64,000 nt of DNA from NCBI RefSeq assembly GCF_000739875.1, contig NZ_BBJR01000024.1, forward strand, positions 1-64,000, in the 5' to 3' direction. The DNA is from Comamonas aquatica NBRC 14918 (GTDB taxonomy: Bacteria; Pseudomonadota; Gammaproteobacteria; Burkholderiales; Burkholderiaceae_C). Shown here one piece after another: positions 44,098-54,709 of this stretch. The position numbers were made by a program, and so were the translations under genes. The stretch's first letter is position 1. Each line of letters opens with the position of its first letter. Under the pieces are notes generated by a model, which had not been told where the DNA came from, ran no database searches, and was given only the letters and a program-made list of their open reading frames with translations.

Positions 44098-45387
44098 ATG
44101 CTCACGGCCATCCTGATCTTTGTTTTCACCCTGGTGCTGGTCATCTGGCAGCCGCGCGGCCTGGGCATTGGATGGAGCGCTTCCATCGGCGCCGCCATCG
44201 CGCTGCTGCTGGGCGTGGTGCACCTGGGCGACATTGCCGTGGTCTGGGGCATTGTGTGGAACGCGACGGCCACCTTTGTCGCCATCATCCTCATCAGCTT
44301 GCTGCTGGATGAGGCGGGATTCTTCGAATGGGCGGCCTTGCACGTGGCCCGCTGGGGCGGCGGGCGGGGCCTGCGGCTGTTTGCCTTCATCGTGCTGCTG
44401 GGGGCCGTGGTGTCGGCGCTGTTCGCCAACGATGGCGCCGCGCTCATCCTGACGCCCATCGTCATGGCCATGCTGATGGCGCTGGGCTTTTCCCCGGCGG
44501 CCACGCTGGCCTTCGTGATGGCGGCGGGTTTCATCGCCGACACCGCCAGCCTGCCACTGATCGTGTCCAACCTGGTGAACATCGTGTCGGCCGACTTCTT
44601 CCAGATCGGCTTCAACGCCTACGCGGCCGTGATGGTGCCGGTCAACATCGCCTCGGTGCTGGCCAGCCTGGTGGTGCTGATGCTGTGCTTTGGCCGCAGC
44701 ATCCCGGCCCGGTATGAGCTGGCCCAGCTCAAGGCTCCGGCCGATGCCATCCGCGACCCGGCCACCTTCCGTGCCGGCTGGGTGGTGCTGGTGCTGCTGC
44801 TGGTCGGCTTCTTTGGCCTGGAGCCGCTGGGCGTGCCGGTCAGCGCCGTGGCGGCGGTGGCCGCGGCGCTGCTGCTGGCGGTGGCCGCGCGCGGCTCGGT
44901 CATCAGCACCCGCAAGGTGCTGCGCGGCGCGCCCTGGCAGATCGTCGTGTTCTCGCTGGGCATGTACCTGGTGGTCTATGGCCTGCGCAATGCCGGGCTG
45001 ACGGATGAGCTGGCCGGCTGGCTGGACTGGTTTGCGCAGGGCGGCATCTGGGGCGCGGCCCTGGGCACTGGGCTGTTGTCGGCGCTGCTTTCGTCGGTCA
45101 TGAACAACCTGCCCACGGTGCTGATCGGCGCCTTGTCCATCGATGCCTCCAGCGCCACCGGGCTGGTCAAGGAGGCCATGGTCTACGCGAATGTGATCGG
45201 CTGCGACCTGGGGCCGAAGATCACACCGATTGGCAGCCTGGCCACCTTGCTGTGGTTGCATGTGCTGGCGCAAAAGGGCCGCACGATTGGCTGGGGCTAC
45301 TACTTCAAGGTGGGCGCGGTGCTGACACTGCCGGTGCTGCTGGTCACGCTGTCGGCCCTGGCCGTGGTGCTGGGCGCCCGGGCCTGA
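44098..45387 (+). CDS. arsB: Arsenite efflux permease ArsB
   Basis: The 429-residue inner-membrane protein has about 11-12 hydrophobic segments. ArsB-family marks are [56 protein letters not shown] and MNNLPTVLI, with [20 protein letters not shown] near the end. It exports arsenite in exchange for protons. No arsA is present. The Shine-Dalgarno before ATG 44098 is weak. Confidence 0.95.
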   Translation: MLTAILIFVFTLVLVIWQPRGLGIGWSASIGAAIALLLGVVHLGDIAVVWGIVWNATATFVAIILISLLLDEAGFFEWAALHVARWGGGRGLRLFAFIVLLGAVVSALFANDGAALILTPIVMAMLMALGFSPAATLAFVMAAGFIADTASLPLIVSNLVNIVSADFFQIGFNAYAAVMVPVNIASVLASLVVLMLCFGRSIPARYELAQLKAPADAIRDPATFRAGWVVLVLLLVGFFGLEPLGVPVSAVAAVAAALLLAVAARGSVISTRKVLRGAPWQIVVFSLGMYLVVYGLRNAGLTDELAGWLDWFAQGGIWGAALGTGLLSALLSSVMNNLPTVLIGALSIDASSATGLVKEAMVYANVIGCDLGPKITPIGSLATLLWLHVLAQKGRTIGWGYYFKVGAVLTLPVLLVTLSALAVVLGARA

Positions 45388-45423
45388 GTTCCAAGGCCCG
45401 GTGCCGGCCCGTGCGCCGGGCGT

Positions 45424-45942
45424 TCACTGGCGCAGGTCGGCAAACACCTGCGCCCAGTCGCTGTCTTGCAGCGGCAGCAGGTCCATGAAGCGCAGCATCA
45501 GCGCACCTTCCAGCGCGCACAGACGCAGGATCTCCTGGCGGCCTTCGGGGGTGGCGGCCGACAGCTGGTCGAACACCTGGGCATACCAGGCGCGCAGGCA
45601 GGCGCGGCTTTCCGGCTCCTGGGTGATGGCCAGCGAGAAGGCCGCAATCCGCTGGTTCACGGCCGAAGCCGCCGTGGTCACGGCATCCACATAGGCATCT
45701 ACCGACGAGGCGCCCTCGGCCCGGGCGCTGTCGAAGCGCGCCTGGTAGCCGCTGTCCAGGTACTCATAGAGCGCCGCCAGCAGGCCTTCCTTGGTGCCGA
45801 AGGTGTTTTGCACACCGCCCTTGCTGACCCCGGCCGCCTTGGCGATGGCGTCGAAAGACAGTGCGGCCGCGCCGCGCGCCACGATGATCTGCTCCGCGGC
45901 TTCAAGCAGGCGGGCTTTGTCGATGGAAGGTTTTCGGGCCAT
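45424..45942 (-). CDS. TetR-family repressor
   Basis: The 172-residue protein has the N-terminal helix-turn-helix (AIAKAAGVSKGGVQNTFGTKEGLL, about 27-50) and a ligand-binding helical domain. It is divergent from an MFS exporter with a dyad between them, so it most likely represses that gene and itself. The inducer is unknown. Confidence 0.92.
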   Translation of the reverse strand: MARKPSIDKARLLEAAEQIIVARGAAALSFDAIAKAAGVSKGGVQNTFGTKEGLLAALYEYLDSGYQARFDSARAEGASSVDAYVDAVTTAASAVNQRIAAFSLAITQEPESRACLRAWYAQVFDQLSAATPEGRQEILRLCALEGALMLRFMDLLPLQDSDWAQVFADLRQ

Positions 45943-45963
45943 GGCAGTGGGGCAGGAAGTAAA

Positions 45964-45993
45964 AATACGAACGTATTACAATGCGGTCGTATT
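45964..45993. promoter_or_regulatory. TetR operator between repressor and exporter genes
   Basis: The inverted repeat AATACG-AA-CGTATT lies at 45964-45977, with another CGTATT half-site at 45988-45993. It sits in the 70-bp gap between the divergent starts and overlaps the likely promoters. Confidence 0.6.
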
Positions 45994-46012
45994 TTAATTG
46001 AATGTGGGACAC

Positions 46013-47515
46013 ATGGAGATACCCTTTCAGAATCGCTGGCTGACGCTGGCGATTGTTTCCGCGGCCTTGTTCCTGGTCGTGATCGACATGACGGTGCTGT
46101 ACACCGCATTGCCCAGCCTGGCGCAGGCCCTGCGCACCACGGCCTCCGAGAAGCTGTGGATCCTGAACGCCTACTCCCTGGTCATGGCCGGGCTGATGCC
46201 GGTGCTGGGCGCACTGGGTGACCGCATCGGGCACCGCCGCATCTTCATCGCCGGCATGGTCGTCTTTGGCGTGGCCTCCATGCTGGCGGCTCTTGCGACG
46301 ACCTCCGCGGTGCTGATCGGCGCGCGGGTGCTGCTGGCGATCGGCGGCGCCGCCATGCTGCCGGCGACCATCGCCATCATCCGGGTGACGTTCCAGGACC
46401 CGCGCGAGCTGGCGCTGGCCATCGGCATCTGGGCCGCGATTGCCTCCGGTGGCGCGGCCGTGGGGCCGTTGCTGGGCGGCGTCTTGCTGGAGCATTTTTG
46501 GTGGGGCTCGGTGTTCCTGATCAACGTGCCCATCATCGCCGTGGCCACGCTGCTGGCGCTGCGCTATGTGCCGGTGCGCCCGGGCAATGCCGCTATCACC
46601 ATCGACCTGCCCAGCTGTGGTTTGAGCATGGTCGGCATCATCGCGCTGGCCTACGGCATCAAGGAGCTGGCCAAGCCCGGCGGCAGCACCGCGCTGGCCC
46701 TGGGCATGCTGGTGCTGGGCGGCGCCACGCTGGGGGTCTTCGTGCGCCGGCAACTGCGGCTGGAGCGCCCGCTGATCGACCTGCGCCTGCTGGCCCAGGC
46801 GCCGATTGCCACCGGCATGCTGGTGGCGCTGGTGGCGTCCATGACCCTGATCGGCTTCGAGCTGGTGCTCAGCCAGCGGCTGCAGCTGGTGGTGGGCAAG
46901 AGCCCGCTGGAGGCCGGGGCCTTCGTGCTGCCGATTTCGCTGGGCTCGTTCTTTGCCGGGCCGCTGGCCGGCGCGGTGATCGGCCGCATCGGCTGCGTGC
47001 GCGTGATTGCCGCCGGGCTGGCGATGACGGCCCTGGGTATCGCCGGCTATCTGCTGCTGCGCGACGGCAGTGTGCTGGCACAGGTGCTGGTGCTGACGGT
47101 CTGCGGCGTCGGCATCGGCGCCAGCCTGACGGCGTCCAGCACCCTGGTGATGAGCAATGTCTCGGAAGACCGCGCCGGTATGGCCGGCTCCGTGGAGGGC
47201 GTGGCCTACGAGTTTGGTGGTGGCTTTGGCGTGACCATCTTCGGCTCGCTGATGACGGCGGTCTACGTGTCCACGGTGGATCGCCTGGGCTTTGCCGTGC
47301 AGGCGGGCGGCAGTCTGGACGAGGCGCATGCCCACGCCCGTGCCCACCCTGAGGCCCAGGCCATGCTGCAGGCGGCGATGCAGGCGTTCGAGACGTCCTT
47401 CACCTGGGTCAGCGTGGTGGTGGCGGCCATCCTGCTGGCCCTGGTGCTGGCCGTGCTGGGCCAGCGGCGCAGGCTGGGCGCAGCGGGTGAAGCGCCCCGC
47501 GTGGCCGCGCATTGA
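46013..47515 (+). CDS. MFS drug exporter, DHA2 (14-TM) family
   Basis: The 500-residue inner-membrane protein has the DHA2 motifs LFLVVIDMTVLYTALPSLA, WILNAYSLVMAGLMPVLG, LGDRIGHRR and LLGGVLLEHFWWGSVFLINV. It is similar in layout to SmvA/QacA-type exporters of cationic compounds. The upstream TTG in frame is less likely than ATG 46013. Regulation by the divergent TetR gene is likely. Confidence 0.92.
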   Translation: MEIPFQNRWLTLAIVSAALFLVVIDMTVLYTALPSLAQALRTTASEKLWILNAYSLVMAGLMPVLGALGDRIGHRRIFIAGMVVFGVASMLAALATTSAVLIGARVLLAIGGAAMLPATIAIIRVTFQDPRELALAIGIWAAIASGGAAVGPLLGGVLLEHFWWGSVFLINVPIIAVATLLALRYVPVRPGNAAITIDLPSCGLSMVGIIALAYGIKELAKPGGSTALALGMLVLGGATLGVFVRRQLRLERPLIDLRLLAQAPIATGMLVALVASMTLIGFELVLSQRLQLVVGKSPLEAGAFVLPISLGSFFAGPLAGAVIGRIGCVRVIAAGLAMTALGIAGYLLLRDGSVLAQVLVLTVCGVGIGASLTASSTLVMSNVSEDRAGMAGSVEGVAYEFGGGFGVTIFGSLMTAVYVSTVDRLGFAVQAGGSLDEAHAHARAHPEAQAMLQAAMQAFETSFTWVSVVVAAILLALVLAVLGQRRRLGAAGEAPRVAAH

Positions 47516-47522
47516 TCCAAAA

Positions 47523-47608
47523 AAAAGAGCTGCCTGCGCAGGTCCACATTAGGTTTCAGCGACAAAACAGCTGAAAACCCTTGTGGCACGCGCGCTGACA
47601 GCTCTTTT
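47523..47608. terminator. Nested inverted repeats between convergent genes
   Basis: Outer arms AAAAGAGCTG (47523-47532) and CAGCTCTTTT (47599-47608) enclose an inner hairpin, GGTTTCAGC (47552-47560) with GCTGAAAACC (47570-47579). The outer repeat ends in T-runs on both strands, so it may end transcription from both the MFS gene and the APC permease gene. Confidence 0.5.
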
Positions 47609-47653
47609 CAGGGTAGCGGCCGGCTGTCCAGCCCTTGGCCGCGGCCCGGTGGC

Positions 47654-49120
47654 TCAGCGGGCGCCGCTGATGTCCATGTCCTGCAGCTGGACGAAGCGCG
47701 TGCCCTTGCCCAGCTTGTAGCCCCACCAGATCGCCAGGAACAGCGGGATGCCGATGTAGGTGGCGATCACGCCGGTCCAGTCGATGCTCTCGGCCAGGAA
47801 GGCCTGGTAGTTCTGGCCCAGGGTGATGATCAGGCACAGCGCGAACGCGAAGATGGGCCCGATGGGGAAGGCCGCGGCGCGGTAGGGCAGCTGGTGCGTG
47901 TCAAAGCCCTGCACCTCGCAGGCGCGGCGGAAGCGGTAGTGGCTGATGGCAATCCCCAGCCAGGCGATGAAGCCGCACATGCCCGACAGGTTCAGCAGCC
48001 AGATGTAGACCGACTCGGGGCTGAACACATTGGTGAAGAAGCACATGGCCGCGATCACGGTGGTGGCGATCAGCGCCATGATGGGCACGCCGCGCGCATT
48101 CACGCGGGCGAAGATCTTGGGCGCCATGTTCTGCTGCGCCAGGGCGTACAGCATGCGCGTGGAGGCGTACATGCCGGAGTTGCCGGCCGACAGCACCGAG
48201 GTCAGCACCACGGCATTCATCACCGCCGCCGCGCCCAGCAGGCCGGCATGCTCGAACACCAGGGTGAAGGGGCTGACGCTGATGTCGCCCAGGTCGTTGC
48301 GCAGCAGCTGCGGGTCGGTGTAGGGGATCAGCAGGCCGATGATCAGGATGGAGAAGACGTAGAACAGCAGGATGCGCCAGAACACCTTGCGCACCGCGCG
48401 GGGCACGTTCTGGGCGGGGTTCTCGGACTCGCCGGCGGCAATCCCGATCAGCTCCGTGCCCTGGAAGGAAAAACCCACGATCATGGCCACGCCGATCAGC
48501 GCCGCAAAACCGCCGGCAAACGGCGCGTCGCCGGCCGTGAAGTTGGCAATGTTGCCCCACAGGCCGTCGGGGGCGCCGCCGGTGAGGATGCCGAAGACCA
48601 TCAGCAGGCCTACCCCGATGAAGACCAGCACGGTCACCACCTTGATGGCGGCAAACCAGAACTCGGATTCGCCGAAGCCCTTGGACGACAGCGAGTTCAG
48701 GCCGAACATCAGTGCCAGGAAGATCGCGCTCCACAGCAGGCCGTTGACGCCGGGGAACCAGTAGGCCATCACCAGCTGTGCGGCCACCAGGTCCACGGCA
48801 ATCGTCACCGCCCAGTTGTACCAGTAGTTCCAGCCCAGGGCGAAGCCGAAGCCCTCGTCCACGTACTTGGCGCCGTAGGTGGCGAACGAACCCGAGACAG
48901 GCAGGTGCGAGGCCATCTCGCCCAGGCTGGTCATCAGGAAGTAGACCATCAGGCCGATCACACAGTAGGCCAGCAGCGCGCCGCCGGGGCCGGCCTGCGA
49001 GATGGTGGCACCCGAGGCCACGAACAGCCCGGTGCCGATGGAGCCGCCAATGGCGATCATGGACATGTGCCGGGCCTTGAGGCCCCGGCGCAGGGAAGAC
49101 ACTTGCGAGTCAGCAGACAT
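47654..49120 (-). CDS. APC-family amino-acid permease (LysP-like)
   Basis: The 488-residue inner-membrane permease has 12 likely TM segments and the AAT-subfamily marks MIAIGGSIGTGLFVASG, AGPGGALLAYCVIGLMVYF, SLGEMASHLPVSGSFATY and FQGTELIGIAAGESENP. It resembles lysine-specific LysP, but the substrate could be another basic or neutral amino acid. ATG 49120 has no clear Shine-Dalgarno. The gap to the OprD gene (about 300 bp) has no gene. Confidence 0.9.
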   Translation of the reverse strand: MSADSQVSSLRRGLKARHMSMIAIGGSIGTGLFVASGATISQAGPGGALLAYCVIGLMVYFLMTSLGEMASHLPVSGSFATYGAKYVDEGFGFALGWNYWYNWAVTIAVDLVAAQLVMAYWFPGVNGLLWSAIFLALMFGLNSLSSKGFGESEFWFAAIKVVTVLVFIGVGLLMVFGILTGGAPDGLWGNIANFTAGDAPFAGGFAALIGVAMIVGFSFQGTELIGIAAGESENPAQNVPRAVRKVFWRILLFYVFSILIIGLLIPYTDPQLLRNDLGDISVSPFTLVFEHAGLLGAAAVMNAVVLTSVLSAGNSGMYASTRMLYALAQQNMAPKIFARVNARGVPIMALIATTVIAAMCFFTNVFSPESVYIWLLNLSGMCGFIAWLGIAISHYRFRRACEVQGFDTHQLPYRAAAFPIGPIFAFALCLIITLGQNYQAFLAESIDWTGVIATYIGIPLFLAIWWGYKLGKGTRFVQLQDMDISGAR

Positions 49121-49183
49121 AGAAGGGGGAAATCCGTTGCAATCACCCGGCGGGCCGCTGGACCCGGCCGGACAGGCCCACAA

Positions 49184-49420
49184 AAAAGCCGCACTGCTGC
49201 GGCCTTGGCGGTGGCGTAAGGGGCTGGATTTTGGGCGATGGCCGACCTCTTGTGTGGCGATGGCGTTAATGACCCTACAGCCAGTTAAGAGAAGCTAACG
49301 CGCCGCCCCTTTGCCGAGGCGGCGCGACTGGGCGTTGCAGTCAAAATGGCCTGCAGCGCGCATCCAGTCTGCGCAGGCTGCTCTGCTTTTTCGCCACGGA
49401 AGCGCCGCACGGGCCCGGCC
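49184..49420. other. Short spacer between OprD gene and APC permease
   Basis: Contains an AT-rich stretch near 49260-49300 that may be the permease promoter, on the minus strand. No gene, repeat or strong terminator was recognised. Confidence 0.4.
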
Positions 49421-50758
49421 TCAGGGCAGCAGCTGGATGGGCATTTCCACCAGCAGGCGGATCTGGTCGATGTTGGCTTCGCCCTGCGTCCGGTTGGCGC
49501 GGTGCACGCTGTAGCGCAACTGCAGTGCCATGCCCTTGGCCATGCCGTGCTGCACGGTGTAGCGCAGCAGCAGGTCGCGCTCCCAGTGCTTGCCGCCGTT
49601 GCCGCTGTAGCCCAGGTAGTTGGCGTAGACGCTGTTGAGGTGGCGGTGGTCGATGCCCGAGCCGCGCGTGTAGGCCACGCCCGCGCTCAGCCCGGGGGCG
49701 AGCAGGGGGCCCAGGTCCACGTCGTACTTGAGCTGCCAGGAGGCTTCGCGCGGGCCGTTGAAGTCGGACAGCTGCATGGCGTTGTCCAGCCAGATGGAGC
49801 CGCGGTTCACATAGTCGAACGGGTTGTCACCCTGCACCTTCTGGTAGCCCAGCCCCAGCTGGTGCGGGCCGAAGGCGTAGCTGCCCATCAGGCTCCAGGT
49901 GGTGGTGTCGATGTGGCCGGCCCGCGCCTGGCCGGTGTCGGTGTTGCGGTACAGGTTCAGGTTGAACGCCAGCTTGCGCTGCTCGGCCAGCGGCAGCTGG
50001 TAGGCACTGCCCAGGTACCAGGTGTTCCAGTGCTCGGCATAGCGGCCGTAGTAGCTGCTGACGGACAGGTGGGGGACGGGGGTGGTCCAGGTGCCGCCCA
50101 GGAAGCTGAAGGCATCCCCGGGACTGCCGGCATAGTTGGCCAGCAGCCGGCCCCCGTTCTGGCGCGCGTTGCGGTCGCTCCAGCGCGTGAAGCGGCCGGC
50201 CTGCAGGCTCAGTCCGGGCAGGTCGGTGCTGGTGAGCTGCCAGCCGCGGTTGGTCTCGGGCAGCAGGCGGCTGTCGGAGGAGCTGAAGATGGGGTTCTTG
50301 GTGCGCATCTCGCCCAGCTTCAGCTCGGTGGAGGCCAGGCGCAGCTTCAGCGCGGCGCCGGCGCGGCCGAAGCGGTCGGCAATGTCCGCGCCGTCCTTGG
50401 CCACATAGCGCGGCGTGGCACGGGCGCTGTCGGCCTGGGTGTCCAGGTTCAGGGCGCCATAGGCGTGGGCATCCAGGCCGACGCCCACCAGGCCGCGCGT
50501 GTAGCCCGATTGGTAGTTCAGCATCAGCCCGTAGGCCGATTCCTGGGCCTGGGTTTGGCCGCGCAGCCCGTTCGTGGCGCGGAAGCTGCTGCCTTGTTGG
50601 TAGTCCAGCTGCTCCCACACCACGCGGTTCAGCAGGCCCAGGCGGCTGCCGGCGACAAAGCCCTGGGCCTCGTCCTGGGCACTGGCCTGGGCATTGGCGG
50701 CGGCGGCGCACAGCAAGGCGGCGCCCAGGGCGGAAAGGGGGGAGATCTTGCAAGGCAT
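49421..50758 (-). CDS. OprD-family outer-membrane porin
   Basis: The 445-residue porin has a signal peptide (ALGAALLCAAAANAQA) and the OprD pattern: FVAGSRLGLLNRVV, QESAYGLMLNYQSGYT, GVGLDAHAYGAL, LRLASTELKLGEMRTKNPIF, LPETNRGWQLTSTDLPGL and a barrel ending MPIQLLP. OprD porins admit basic amino acids, carboxylates or other small solutes. It is on the same strand as, and 128 nt after, the pseudoazurin gene behind a cobalamin riboswitch, so it may be at least partly B12-responsive. The start at 50758 gives the best signal peptide. Confidence 0.9.
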   Translation of the reverse strand: MPCKISPLSALGAALLCAAAANAQASAQDEAQGFVAGSRLGLLNRVVWEQLDYQQGSSFRATNGLRGQTQAQESAYGLMLNYQSGYTRGLVGVGLDAHAYGALNLDTQADSARATPRYVAKDGADIADRFGRAGAALKLRLASTELKLGEMRTKNPIFSSSDSRLLPETNRGWQLTSTDLPGLSLQAGRFTRWSDRNARQNGGRLLANYAGSPGDAFSFLGGTWTTPVPHLSVSSYYGRYAEHWNTWYLGSAYQLPLAEQRKLAFNLNLYRNTDTGQARAGHIDTTTWSLMGSYAFGPHQLGLGYQKVQGDNPFDYVNRGSIWLDNAMQLSDFNGPREASWQLKYDVDLGPLLAPGLSAGVAYTRGSGIDHRHLNSVYANYLGYSGNGGKHWERDLLLRYTVQHGMAKGMALQLRYSVHRANRTQGEANIDQIRLLVEMPIQLLP

Positions 50759-50886
50759 GGGGTCGGGTCCGGGAGAGGTGGTCGGTGGGGGCGCTGCCGC
50801 CGCAGCGGGCGGGTGCTGCAGCAGCGGTACCAGAAATTTCATGAAATACCGCGCCAGCCCGCATGGGGTCTGCGCAGGGCGCTCTG

Positions 50887-51339
50887 TTATTTGGTGCCGG
50901 CCTGGGCGCGCGCCACGATCGCCTGGAAGCGCTGCTGTGCCTGCGGCGGCACAGCCTCGGGCACGGCCAGGGCGGACAGCGGGGCATCGCCGACCTGGAT
51001 CAGCATCACCATGCCCATGGCGTAATGCGGCAGGCATTTGACGCCGTACAGCCCGGGCTCGGTCAGCGTGACGGCGATCTCCTGGTTGACCTTGCCGCGA
51101 AACGGCGTGGCCCCGGCGGGCGCCATGCCGTCGATGGAGACCGCATCGTGGCCGCTGCTGGCCGCCACGAAGCGGATGGTGTCGCCCGGTGCGGCGCGCA
51201 CGAACTCCGGCTCGTAGGCCATGGGACCGTGCGGGCCGCGGTTCAGCATCCGGACCTCCCAGGTCTCGGCGTGGGCCAGGGTGGCGGCACCGCCGCACAG
51301 CAGGAGGGCCGCCAGGCGGCTGGGGGGCAGGAGGGTCAT
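50887..51339 (-). CDS. Pseudoazurin-like blue copper protein
   Basis: The 150-residue periplasmic cupredoxin has a signal peptide (LAALLLCGGAATLAHAE). Its type 1 copper ligands are H64, C102, H105 and M110 (GHDA; KCLPHYAMGM), with pseudoazurin spacing C-X2-H-X4-M. It carries electrons, commonly to nitrite or nitrous-oxide reductases, none of which are in this window. It starts only 17 nt after the stop of the ABC ATPase gene, so it is likely in the cobalamin-riboswitch operon. ATG 51339 is preferred over an in-frame TTG upstream. Confidence 0.9.
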   Translation of the reverse strand: MTLLPPSRLAALLLCGGAATLAHAETWEVRMLNRGPHGPMAYEPEFVRAAPGDTIRFVAASSGHDAVSIDGMAPAGATPFRGKVNQEIAVTLTEPGLYGVKCLPHYAMGMVMLIQVGDAPLSALAVPEAVPPQAQQRFQAIVARAQAGTK

Positions 51340-51356
51340 GGAGGGGCCTTTCAAAC

Positions 51357-52147
<791 letters not shown>

Positions 52148-52151
<4 letters not shown>

Positions 52152-53227
52152 GGCCGGCCCCCGGGGGCTTTGAGTAGGATGAGCGCGAACACGGGCGCAC
52201 CCACCAGGGCCGTGATGACGCCGATGGGCAGCACCTGGCCAGGGATCAGCGTGCGCGAGACCACGTCCGCCGCAATCAGAAACAGGGCGCCCATCAGCGC
52301 GCTGACCGGAATCAGCCGGCGGTGCCGCACGCCCACCAGCAGGCGGGCGGCGTGCGGAATCACCAGCCCCACAAAGCCGATCGCGCCGACGATGGACACC
52401 ATCACCGCCGTCATCAGCGCGGCGGCCAGCAGCAGCGTCAGCTGCACGCGGCGCACGGGCACGCCCAGGGCGGCGGCGGATTCGCTGCCAAAGGTGAAGG
52501 CATCGAGCGAGCGCGCGTGCAGCAGGCACACCACCGTGCCGGCGACGGCCACGGTGGCCGCCCCCAGGGTGTCGGGCCAGCGCACGCCGCTGAGGCTGCC
52601 CAGCAGCCAGAACATGATGCCGCGCGCCTGTTCGGCGCTGCCGGACTTGGTGATGATCAGCGAGGTGAGGGCGTTGAACAGCTGCGAGCCGGCAATCCCG
52701 GCCAGCACGATCTGCCCGCTGTTGTGCAGGCCGCCCCGCCCGGCCGCGTGGGCCAGCAGTGCCACCAGGGCGAAGGCGCAGACGGCGCCGACGAAGGCGC
52801 CGGTGGTCATGGAGATGGCGCCGGCGCCCAGGCCGGCCACGGTCACCAGCACCGCGCCCGTGGAGGCCCCGGCCGAGATGCCCAGCAAATAGGGTTCGGC
52901 CAGCGCATTGCGCAACAGCGACTGCAGGATCACGCCCGAGATGGCCAGCCCGGCGCCGCAGCAGGCGGCCACCAGGGCGCGTGTCAGGCGGTAGTTCCAG
53001 ACAATCCCCTGGTTGATGGGGTCGACGGCGTAGCTGGTGCCCGCCAACTGGTTGGACAGCACCTCGAAGACGGTGCGCACGGAGATCTCGGTCTCGCCGA
53101 TTGCAATCCCCAGCACGACGGCGACCAGCAGCAGCGCCAGGGCGGCCAGGGTCAGCAGGCCCCCGCGCAGCCACAGGCCGGCCGCGCGCAGCAGGATGGG
53201 CGCAGGCGGTCGCGCCACGGACTGCAT
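52148..53227 (-). CDS. Corrinoid/metal-chelate ABC transporter permease (FecCD family)
   Basis: The 359-residue inner-membrane protein has about 10 TM helices and the FecCD/BtuC marks RLTRALVAACCGAGLAISG, QSLLRNALAEPYLLGISAGA, LGVPVRRVQ, GAIGFVGLVIPHAARLLVG and the C-terminal GVITALVGAPVFALIL. The start at 53227 is the first ATG that leaves a normal N-terminus. It overlaps the ATPase gene by 4 nt. Confidence 0.92.
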
Positions 53228-53282
53228 CAGCACCGTGCGCACCCGGGCGCGGGTCGCTGGGCCCGGCGTGGACGGCCGTGTG

Positions 53283-54290
53283 TCACTTCGTGCGGCCCTG
53301 CAGCTGCAGCACCGCCTCGGCGATCTGCTCCATGCCATCCACCTGGCGGATGGAGCCCTGCAGCGCATCGGCATCCACGATCACGATGCGCTGGTGCTTG
53401 ACGGCATCCATGTGTCGGGTGACCGGGTCCTGCTGCAGGAATTCCAGCTTCTTTTGGTAGTCGTCGGCCGGGAAGCGGCGGCGGTCCATGCGGGCGATGA
53501 TCAGCACCGACGGGTTGGCCTTGGCGACGGTCTCCCAGCCCACGGTGGGCCATTCTTCGGTCGAACTGACGATGTTGCGCAGGCCCAGGGTCTGCATCAT
53601 GTAGCCGGCCACGCCGTTCTTACCGGCCATGTAGGGGTCGGCCGCCAGGTCGGCGCTGGAGAACCACAGCGCCGCCGTGAGCTGCTGGCGCTGCGCGCCC
53701 TGGACCTTGGCCACGGCCTGGGCCTGGCGGTCGCTGAGGCTCTGGACCAGCTGCGCACCGCGCGCCGGCACGCCGAAGATCTCGGCCAGCTGGCGGATGC
53801 TTTTGTACAGGGTCTGGACGTCGTAGCTGGCCGTGCGCGTGCCGTCGGCGCCGACCAGGTTGTTCTTGCCTTCGCAATCGGTCGGCATGGCGTAGGTGGC
53901 AATGCGCAGGTCATGGAACTGCTCGCGCGTGGCGACCACACCGTCCTTGCCCACCATCCACTCGAACTGCGAGACCACGAGGGCCGGGCGCTTGCCGATC
54001 ACCGACTCGAAGCTGGGAATGTTGTCCGACAGGCGCGGCACCTTGTCGTTGATGGCCTGGAACTGCGGCAGCACGGGGTTGAACCACAGGGCGGTGCCCA
54101 CCACCTTGTCACCCAGGCCCAGGGCATAGAGCATTTCCGTGCCGCCCTGGCCGATGGTGACCACCGAGGCCGGTGCCCGGTCCAGTTGGAGGCGATGGCC
54201 GCAGTTCTGCAGCTGCAGCGGGTAGTCCGCAGCGTGGGCAGACAGGGCGGTGGCCAGCAGGGCGGCGTAGGCAAGGCGTCGAGGCAGCAT
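53283..54290 (-). CDS. Corrinoid/metal-chelate ABC transporter binding protein
   Basis: The 335-residue protein has a signal peptide (MLPRRLAYAALLATALSAHA) and a type III peri-binding fold (RAPASVVTIGQGGTEMLYAL, ERI-like RPALVVSQFEWM, KNGVAGYMMQTLGLRNI). Such proteins bind siderophores, heme or cobalamin. A cobalamin riboswitch directly upstream makes cobalamin, cobinamide or a cobalt chelate the most likely ligand. It is first in the minus-strand operon. A hairpin with the chance to hide its Shine-Dalgarno lies at 54305-54331. Confidence 0.88.
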   Translation of the reverse strand: MLPRRLAYAALLATALSAHAADYPLQLQNCGHRLQLDRAPASVVTIGQGGTEMLYALGLGDKVVGTALWFNPVLPQFQAINDKVPRLSDNIPSFESVIGKRPALVVSQFEWMVGKDGVVATREQFHDLRIATYAMPTDCEGKNNLVGADGTRTASYDVQTLYKSIRQLAEIFGVPARGAQLVQSLSDRQAQAVAKVQGAQRQQLTAALWFSSADLAADPYMAGKNGVAGYMMQTLGLRNIVSSTEEWPTVGWETVAKANPSVLIIARMDRRRFPADDYQKKLEFLQQDPVTRHMDAVKHQRIVIVDADALQGSIRQVDGMEQIAEAVLQLQGRTK

Positions 54291-54304
54291 CAGGGGGCTT
54301 CTTT

Positions 54305-54331
54305 CCAGAAAAAGCGGGTACCCCTGGAAGC
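54305..54331 (-). promoter_or_regulatory. Possible Shine-Dalgarno-masking hairpin
   Basis: TTCCAG (5' on the minus strand) pairs with CTGGAA across a 15-nt loop. The 3' arm overlaps GGAAAG, the likely ribosome binding site of the ATG at 54290. It lies after the cobalamin riboswitch and could be its translational output. Confidence 0.45.
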
Positions 54332-54438
54332 ACTGGCAACACCCCCGCGGCGCGCGGGACCCCGAAAGGCCCTGGCAGGCAGGTCCACGGGACATTGCTC
54401 ACTTCCCGGACACCCCGCCGGCAATCGATGGTTGGTGC

Positions 54439-54636
54439 TTTGGCAGGTCTCCTGACTGGCACGTCATCGCGTCGCCCCGCCTTCCCGAATGTGGATTCAG
54501 TGGCGGATGGGGCGGGCTCGTTGCCTACAGTTGCGGGGGCAGTTCCATTCGGCCGCCAGCCCCTGAAGCGGGTGGCGGTCATTGGATTCCCTCATGCGGC
54601 TGGCGGTGGCTGGCGCATGTCCTTGCGGAACCAAAG
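54439..54636 (-). promoter_or_regulatory. Cobalamin riboswitch (minus strand)
   Basis: The conserved pieces occur in order on the minus strand: P1 CTTTGG (54636-54631), GGGAATCC (54591-54584), GCCCCCGCAACTGTAGGC (54540-54523), GCCACTG (54504-54498), GGGAAGGCGGGG (54486-54475), GCCAGTCAGGAGACCTGCC (54461-54443), and the closing CCAAAG (54444-54439). It lies about 150 nt before the binding-protein gene at 54290 and should lower expression of that ABC operon when B12 is plentiful. Confidence 0.93.
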
Positions 54637-54709
54637 TTCGGGTAATGTAGCTGATTTTGTAGCGTCTGGCGCAGGCACCGTCTGCGTGGACACCTGTTTT
54701 CAGCCTGAT

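Noticed and set aside
45388-45423. GC-rich GCCCGG/CCGGGC dyad after arsB
   Set aside because: It can fold, but lacks a T-run; not called as a terminator.
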